Assembly: GCA_964036045.1 (NCBI GenBank)
Contig: OZ038383.1
Location: 64,547,725 to 64,611,724, forward strand
Reading direction: 5' to 3'
DNA: 64,000 bases
Origin: Eutreptiella sp. 'Long Island Sound 2002'
Lineage: Eukaryota > Euglenozoa > Euglenophyceae > Eutreptiales > Eutreptiaceae
Below the pieces are notes generated by a model. That model did no database searches. It was not told the DNA's origin and saw nothing but the letters and a program-made list of their open reading frames with translations. Each line of letters begins with the position of its first letter. The stretch's first letter is position 1. This document shows, piece by piece, positions 58,230-64,000 of the stretch. Both the position numbers and the translations under genes were made by a program.

Positions 58230-59838
58230 CTAGAGGAGGCGGAACAGTTTTTCATAGACTTTTGGTCTGACGTAGTGTTTACACTCAACAGTCAGTTTTA
58301 TCAAATCATTCAGGGAGGACTTCTGTCCTTGCTGCTGTAGCACATCGTTGACAGTCACAGCCAACGCTCTGCAGGTGGACGGAGTTAGCTTATGGTTAAA
58401 AACGTTCAACCATAGTGCATCGTTCAAAGACCCTCGTGGCTGGATTTGATTTGATGTCGGCGCAAACAAAGAGTCGTAAAAACGCTCCCGGGAATCAATA
58501 TTGTTCGGCGTGGCACGTTCAACAGGGAACATAATCCCTGACACGGGACCTTTGGCTGCTAAAATACGCGCAAGGGAGGGCGTCTTCCCAAAGCCTGCAT
58601 TTGCCCTCAAGATCCTGTGTCGTGTCCCTTTGAAGTGTCGAATCAACGATTTTGCCCTTTGTGCATGCTCTGCATAACGTAGTATGGGTGCTCGTAGTTT
58701 CCGACCGCCACACTGCCCTACATGGGGGCACCAAGGCCCGAGGACACAATAGGGGATTGTACCTTGGTTATTCACGTCCAGATCGGGAGGGAGTTTTGCC
58801 AATCGTGCAATCCGGCCTCCGTAGCCGTGAGTCCGGGCACGTGAGAAGACAAACTGCCATGCGTTTGCATGACGCGACAATCCCTTGCCAGTCAATGGGG
58901 CTTGTCTCAAAGCATCTCTTTCGCAATTCACTTTCGCTGTCCCAAGTCGCCCAAAATTCACGCAGCTTCAGCCAGCGCGACTCTCTAGGGTTTTGGGGTG
59001 CATCTACCTGTCGATCCTCCCGCACTGATGTTTGACCATCCTCTGCGGGGATGAAGTCTGACAGCGGCTTGCACTGCGCGTCATGATCCCATCGTCGGTC
59101 ATGGTTTATAAAACTCGAGATGGCACCATCAAAGAGTCGGGTGTTGATTCCTGTGCAAAGCGGTCGCACCCCTCCTCGTATAAGCCAAAATTCCCACACA
59201 CCAGGGGCCCAGGACCACTGTTCAGTACCTCGGTCGCTCGAACAGTACGTCCTTGTCTTAAGTCTATTCGCAGATAAGAAACAAAAACCTCTGTCAAAAT
59301 CTTCACACCTCTGGAGCCAACCACTCCAATCGGGGGATCGCAGCCTGTTGTGCACGCATATGAAGAAACACTCGTTAGTTAACAGGGAATTCATTCTGTC
59401 AAAATTTGGGCTCGTTATATCATCGGTCCTGAAAAAAATCCGATGGGATAATGCAGACTCAAGAGGTAGGGGGGTAGGCGGCAGCACTGTCGGTGTGGGG
59501 GAGGAGAAGGCATTCATCCCCCAGGCAGCAGAGATCCTACACGTATTTGTAAGGAAATCTTCCCACCCACCTGTCAGCGCTGAGAAACAGAGAGGGGAGT
59601 CGAGATTTATAGTCTCAGCGTGAGACAGAGCCCAGGAATGGAATCTGTCGCCCCATTCTTGGGCCAAAGTAGACCAAGACTCCCAATTGTGCTCATTGGC
59701 GCAGTGCTTCCACAGTGTCAGTAGGCTCCTGTTTCGTCGTATGGAGTCCTCACGCTCATTGGGTGTTGGCATCCAACTAGAAAGAGTTTGCTGCAGGCGC
59801 AACAGCAGCCGCATGGGGGGGCCTTTGGCGGCTGCCAT
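58230..59838 (-). pseudogene. Gene X: unknown protein between 38-bp inverted repeats
   Basis: First ATG at 59838 (minus). The frame runs to 58768, then a shift between ~58961 and 58768 moves to the frame ending at TAG 58230. That second frame continues past the TAG to 57915 with protein-like, Lys/Arg-rich composition. The N-terminal half is Trp-rich (WESWSTLAQEWGDRF, WSGWLQRCEDFDRG). The C-terminal half has ANAGFGKTPSL (~58590), which fits the loose P-loop pattern, but no Walker B is evident. I recognise no family. It lies on the same strand as the RT-like and transposase-like neighbours, separated from each by palindrome arrays. Confidence 0.45.
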
Positions 59839-59937
59839 ATCCTTAGGCGTACATCTTCCATGGGGACGGAACGACGGAGTCTCTGGTCGCTGGTCGTACA
59901 CCCTTCGGTCACGACCAGGCAACGTCGACAAGGGAGG

Positions 59938-59975
59938 TATGGGATGCAGCGTTCTAGGGCGTGGTGCGGAACCCC
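59938..59975 (-). repeat. 38-bp inverted repeat, right
   Basis: Perfect inverted partner of 57992-58029. Beyond both copies, CAATTTTGGG occurs at slightly different distances, so the original inverted repeat may have been longer. Confidence 0.85.
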
Positions 59976-60129
59976 TAGTTAGAACGCAATTTCTGGAACA
60001 CCCACCTACCCTCAATTTTGGGGCAAACCACCTAAAAAAATGGATTCAGCACCCTCAAAAACCCCCCATCCCCTTTCTTTCCCCCCATAACCCTCATTGT
60101 AGGGGTGGTTTTTTGGGGGGGGGGTCAAA

Positions 60130-60252
60130 GAGTTAGAGCACAGTTAGAACAGAGTTAGAACGCAGTTAGAGCACCTTGCTCTAACTAGTTATCGCGCTAG
60201 TTATCGCGCGATAACTCAGTTATCGCGCAGTTATCGCGGGTAGTTATCGCGC
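60130..60252. promoter_or_regulatory. GTTATCGCGCGATAAC / AGTTAGAGCA array
   Basis: AGTTAGAGCAC units, then CTAACTAGTTATCGCG and GTTATCGCGCGATAAC. It lies ~70 bp beyond the stop of the third transposase-like gene and upstream of gene X on the minus strand. Confidence 0.8.
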
Positions 60253-60321
60253 ACCCCTCCTCCATCCCCCACTAGGACAAACAACACAAAACACTTGGCA
60301 CAAAGCATGTATGGTCGTTTT

Positions 60322-61623
60322 TCATACAAAGTCATCAATGTCTGAGGCTTTGGCTGCCTCCAGTCCCAAAAGCCCTTGCTCCAGGGCGGTCATGGACATG
60401 CAATGGTGCATGTGGCGGAGGGACATACTTGGCCTCACCAAGGACCAACCCCTAAAACAATTTTTGAGCCTCCTCTTGTAAGGCCCATGCCGATACTCCG
60501 TTGGGATGGAGGAAAACTGAAAAATGTTCCTCCTTTTCGGGGGGTACCAGGGGGGACGGCCTAAAGGGTGGTCTCAGTGCGCTTTGCAATGCCGTTTAGG
60601 ATGCGGCATGCTGCATGTTGGTAGTCCCCCCGGCCGCCTATCAGGGGTCACACTTCTCAAGAATGCCCCCCATCTTGAGGTGGACTCCACCCCCATTTGC
60701 TCAACAATACCATTGGCCCCGGGGTCTTTGCACAACCAACACTTAGACCCAGCCCCCCCCATTGCTTGCATCCCCTTCCCATCCCCCGTCAAAATGACAG
60801 TGCAAGTCAAAAATTGGTTTTGAAAGAGGACAACGTCCTCCTCCACATCCCTCACCTCTTGGTTGAGGTAGGCGGAGATGTCCAGGCTTCTCAAAAAAGC
60901 CTGTTCATCCCCGCCATCCATGCAAAACCATGAGGCCCATAGCTTCACCTTCGAAGCATACTTTGCCCCCCCCCATACATTGACCCCTACATCCGCACGG
61001 GTAGAGGATGCCTTCCACAAGGAAGTCGCCTCAACCGAAATGACAACAATGGCAACGCCATTAGGGGGGGGTTTCCCAATAACTCGGGCCATAGATATTG
61101 CATTTTGCACAATTGGCTGCAAAGGCACATGGGCAGCTGCCCTATTGCGGCCTGTGGTAGACTTTACAATGGTTGCTTGGGGAAAGTAGGGCATGATCCG
61201 TTGCCGAACGGTCCTTAGGTCCCGTTGTGTGCAACGGCGGGGCATTCGCAAAAGGGCCCGCTGGGAAAGATGCATGCTGCATGCCATGGGTAGCATGCTC
61301 AGGGCCTCATGCTCCTGAGCTGTGAATGCAAGATGGCCACCAAGTCGGCCATACAGGGCAGTGCACGCCCCATCACTTAAACAGACTTCTCCTTTGGTGT
61401 TGGTGCCACACCCAATGTTCGGACCACCCAATAGAACTCGCACCAGCCGCTGAACAGCCTTCAACCGCCGCCGCCGGGCCTTGGGGCACTGCAAATCGGT
61501 GTACCGCCGGAGGTTAGCTGTGTTCAGAGCCCTCAGGGCCTCGTTAACAACATTATCCATGAAGAATAAGAGGGCCTGGGCAGGAAATGAGGGAGGGTTT
61601 TGAAGCAAGGGCCCAAAAAACAC
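60322..61623 (-). pseudogene. Transposase-like protein of element III, internally deleted
   Basis: The N-terminal frame (61623-60574) carries VISVEATSLWKASS, where Glu replaces the Asp seen in both paralogues. It also has WASWFCMDGGDEQAF, TGDGKGMQAMGG and the CWLC zinc pair. It then stops in another frame at 60574. Around 60500-60322 a further frame reads GPYKRRLKNCFRGW and ends FV-TGA at 60322-60324; this matches the C-terminal block after the catalytic Glu of the element B protein. The DYGLHGV and WIDH blocks are missing, so the middle is deleted. The start codon is uncertain. Flanked on both sides by the same palindrome family. Confidence 0.55.
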
Positions 61624-62195
61624 ACGCGATAACCCACGCGATAACCTCCGCGATAACTAGGTTATCGCGCGATAACCCCCGCGATAACCCCCCGCGATAA
61701 CTAGTTAGAAGGCGATAACCCCCCGCGATAACTAGTTAGAGCACCCAGTTAGAGCGCGATAACTACCGCGATAACTAGTTAGAGCAGAGGTTAGTGCACT
61801 ATGCACGTGCGCACTAACTGGTGCTCTAACCCCGTTCTAACCCCGTTCTAACTAGTTAGAGCACACAAAGACCCCGTTCTAACCCCGGGCAGGAAATGAG
61901 GGAGGGTTTTGAAGCAAGGGCCCAAAAAACACACGCGATAACCCACGCGATAACCTCCGCGATAACTAGGTTATCGCGCGATAACCCCCGCGATAACCCC
62001 CCGCGATAACTAGTTAGAAGGCGATAACCCCCCGCGATAACTAGTTAGAGCACCCAGTTAGAGCGCGATAACTACCGCGATAACTAGTTAGAGCAGAGGT
62101 TAGTGCACTATGCACGTGCGCACTAACTGGTGCTCTAACCCCGTTCTAACCCCGTTCTAACTAGTTAGAGCACACAAAGACCCCGTTCTAACCCC
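61578..62195. repeat. 309-bp tandem duplication with palindrome array
   Basis: 61578-61886 is repeated almost exactly at 61887-62195. Each copy contains the 5' end region of the transposase-like gene, then GCGATAAC and CTAACTAGTTAG units including GTGCACTATGCACGTGCGCAC. Confidence 0.9.
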
Positions 62196-63857
62196 GTTCT
62201 AACCCCGTTCTAACTAGTTAGAGCACACAAAGACCCCGTTCTAACCCCGTTCTAACTAGTTAGAGCACACAAAGACCCCGTTCTAACCCCGTTGTAACTA
62301 GTCAGAGCACACAAAGACCCCGTTCTAACCCCGTTCTAACTAGTTAGAGCACACAAAGACCCTGTTCTAACCCCGTTCTAACTAGTTAGAGCACACAAAG
62401 ACCCCGTTCTAACCCCGTTCTAACTAGTTAGAGCACACAAAGACCCCGTTCTAACCCCGTTCTAACTAGTTAGAGCACACAAAGACCCCGTTCTAACCCC
62501 GTTCTAACTAGTTAGAGCACACAAAGACCCCGTTCTAACCCCGTTGTAACTAGTCAGAGCACACAAAGACCCCGTTCTAACCCCGTTCTAACGTCGTTCT
62601 AACTAGTTAGAGCACACAAAGACCCCGTTCTAACCCCGTTCTAACTAGTTAGAGCACACAAAGACCCCGTTCTAACCCCGTTCTAACTAGTTAGAGCACA
62701 CAAAGACCCCGTTCTAACCCTGTTCTAACTAGTTAGAGCACACAAAGACCCCGTTCTAACCCCGTTCTAACTAGTTAGAGCACACAAAGACCCCGTTCTA
62801 ACCCCGTTCTAACTAGTTAGAGCACACAAAGACCCCGTTCTAACCCCGTTCTAACTAGTTAGAGCACACAAAGACCCCGTTCTAACCCCGTTCTAACTAG
62901 TTAGAGCACACAAAGACCCCGTTCTAACCCTGTTCTAACTAGTTAGAGCACACAAAGATCCCGTTCTAACCCCGTTCTAACTAGTTAGAGCACACAAAGA
63001 CCCCGTTCTAACCCCGTTCTAACTAGTTAGAGCACACAAAGACCCCGTTCTAACCCCGTTCTAACTAGTTAGAGCACACAAAGACCCCGTTCTAACCCCG
63101 TTCTAACTAGTTAGAGCACACAAAGACCCCGTTCTAACCCCGTTCTAACTAGTTAGAGCACACAAAGACCCCGTTCTAACTCTGTTCTAACTAGTTAGAG
63201 CACACAAAGACCCCGTTCTAACCCCGTTCTAACTAGTTAGAGCACACAAAGACCCCGTTCTAACCCCGTTCTAACTAGTTAGAGCACACAAAGACCCCGT
63301 TCTAACCCCGTTCTAACTAGTTAGAGCACACAAAGACCCCGTTCTAACCCCGTTCTAACTAGTTAGAGCACACAAAGACCCCGTTCTAACCCCGTTCTAA
63401 CTAGTTAGAGCACACAAAGACCCCGTTCTAACCCCGTTCTAACTAGTTAGAGCACACAAAGACCCCGTTCTAACCCCGTTCTAACTAGTTAGAGCACACA
63501 AAGACCCCGTTCTAACCCCGTTCTAACTAGTTAGAGCACACAAAGACCCCGTTCTAACCCTGTTCTAACTAGTTAGAGCACACAAAGACCCCGTTCTAAC
63601 CCCGTTCTAACTAGTTAGAGCACACAAAGACCCCGTTCTAACCCCGTTCTAACTAGTTAGAGCACACAAAGACCCCGTTCTAACCCCGTTCTAACTAGTT
63701 AGAGCACACAAAGACCCCGTTCTAACCCCGTTCTAACTAGTTAGAGCACACAAAGACCCCGTTCTAACCCTGTTCTAACTAGTTAGAGCACACAAAGACC
63801 CCGTTCTAACCCCGTTGTAACCCCGTTCTAACTAGTTAGAGCACACAAAGACCCCGT
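62148..63857. repeat. 42-bp satellite, about 41 units
   Basis: The unit contains CTAACTAGTTAGAGCACACA and a doubled CCCCGTTCTAA, with an exact 42-bp period (for example GAGCAC at 62221 and 62263). Rare units have an extra or altered CCCCGTT block. It lies between gene A (right) and the transposase-like gene (left) of element III, where the other elements have short palindrome arrays, so it looks like an expanded intergenic array. Confidence 0.95.
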
Positions 63858-64000
63858 GGCGGCCGCTTGCTCCACCAAAACCTGGCAAGCGTCCGTCACG
63901 TGGGTGGCCACACTGGCCCCCAAGGCCTCCACATCGAGGGCCTCAGGGGGGGGCTAGGCCGCCACCTTCGCCACCTCCCACGGCTTGGGGGAGGGGTTGG
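63828..64000 (-). pseudogene. Gene A of element III, C-terminal end (partial)
   Basis: Entering from the right edge, the minus strand reads PSPKPWEVAKVAA in one frame to a TAG at 63954. After a slip in the C-run at ~63947-63954 it reads EALDVEALGASVATHVTDAC and on to a TAG at 63828-63830 that lies inside the first satellite unit. Composition and position (just upstream of the transposase on the same strand) fit the C-terminus of a gene A homologue. Similarity to the other two is only compositional. Confidence 0.35.

Noticed and set aside
1-64000. tRNA, rRNA or telomere repeats
   Set aside because: No cloverleaf, rRNA core sequence or canonical telomere repeat was seen on either strand.

Overview
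This is repeat-dominated nuclear DNA of a eukaryote. Short GT-AG introns, a Helitron, an intron-containing dioxygenase-like gene, an F-box gene, a PHD finger and several satellites support this. Base composition shifts sharply between blocks: AT-balanced with TTG-rich coding at 1-16 kb, and very GC-rich with G/C homopolymer runs at 24-64 kb. A microbial alga or other protist is my guess, but nothing here fixes the species. Almost all coding sequence belongs to mobile elements in various states of decay.

Layout. 1-0.5 kb: tandem hairpin repeats. 0.6-8.3 kb: a broken Helitron (HUH/Y2 Rep, PIF1-type helicase, zinc finger, C-terminal J-domain). 8.4-10.3 kb: a 110/220-bp tandem array ending in a dispersed structured repeat that recurs at 15.4-15.9 kb. 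11.6-12.8 kb: a six-exon 2OG-Fe(II) oxygenase-like gene that looks intact. 13.6-14.3 kb: an F-box/nucleotidyltransferase-like gene with one stop. 16.2-24.3 kb: about 14 copies of a ~600-bp repeat. 24.3-26.4 kb: a minus-strand gene with a 2OG-oxygenase-like segment.

26.6-45.0 kb is a large transposon (element A, TA target site, CCCC tips). It carries an accessory gene (gene A) and a transposase-like gene. Its left part is duplicated, and the two copies flank a 65-bp satellite of 125 units. 45-48 kb holds a hairpin, a minisatellite-bearing MITE and a PHD-finger pseudogene. 50.36-57.34 kb is a second transposon (element B) with terminal inverted repeats, TA target duplication, its own gene A and a 620-aa transposase-like gene. 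A 917-bp internal-deletion derivative of element B sits inside an intron of element A. Element B itself splits a reverse-transcriptase-like pseudogene (57.63-47.95 kb). 57.7-64 kb is a third, co-directional cassette (element III): reverse transcriptase-like gene, an unknown gene inside 38-bp inverted repeats, a third transposase-like gene and the end of a third gene A.

The most interesting pattern is shared by the three transposon groups. Each puts arrays of short perfect palindromes upstream of gene A, in a gene A intron, between gene A and the transposase, and after the transposase, as far as each slot is visible. Each family uses a different palindrome: TTGGCGCGCGCCAA (A), AAATTCGTACGAATTT (B), GTTATCGCGCGATAAC plus CTAACTAGTTAG (III). 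The 42-bp satellite at 62.1-63.9 kb appears to be such an array that has expanded. Palindrome and transposase seem to have diversified together. Function is inferred, not shown.
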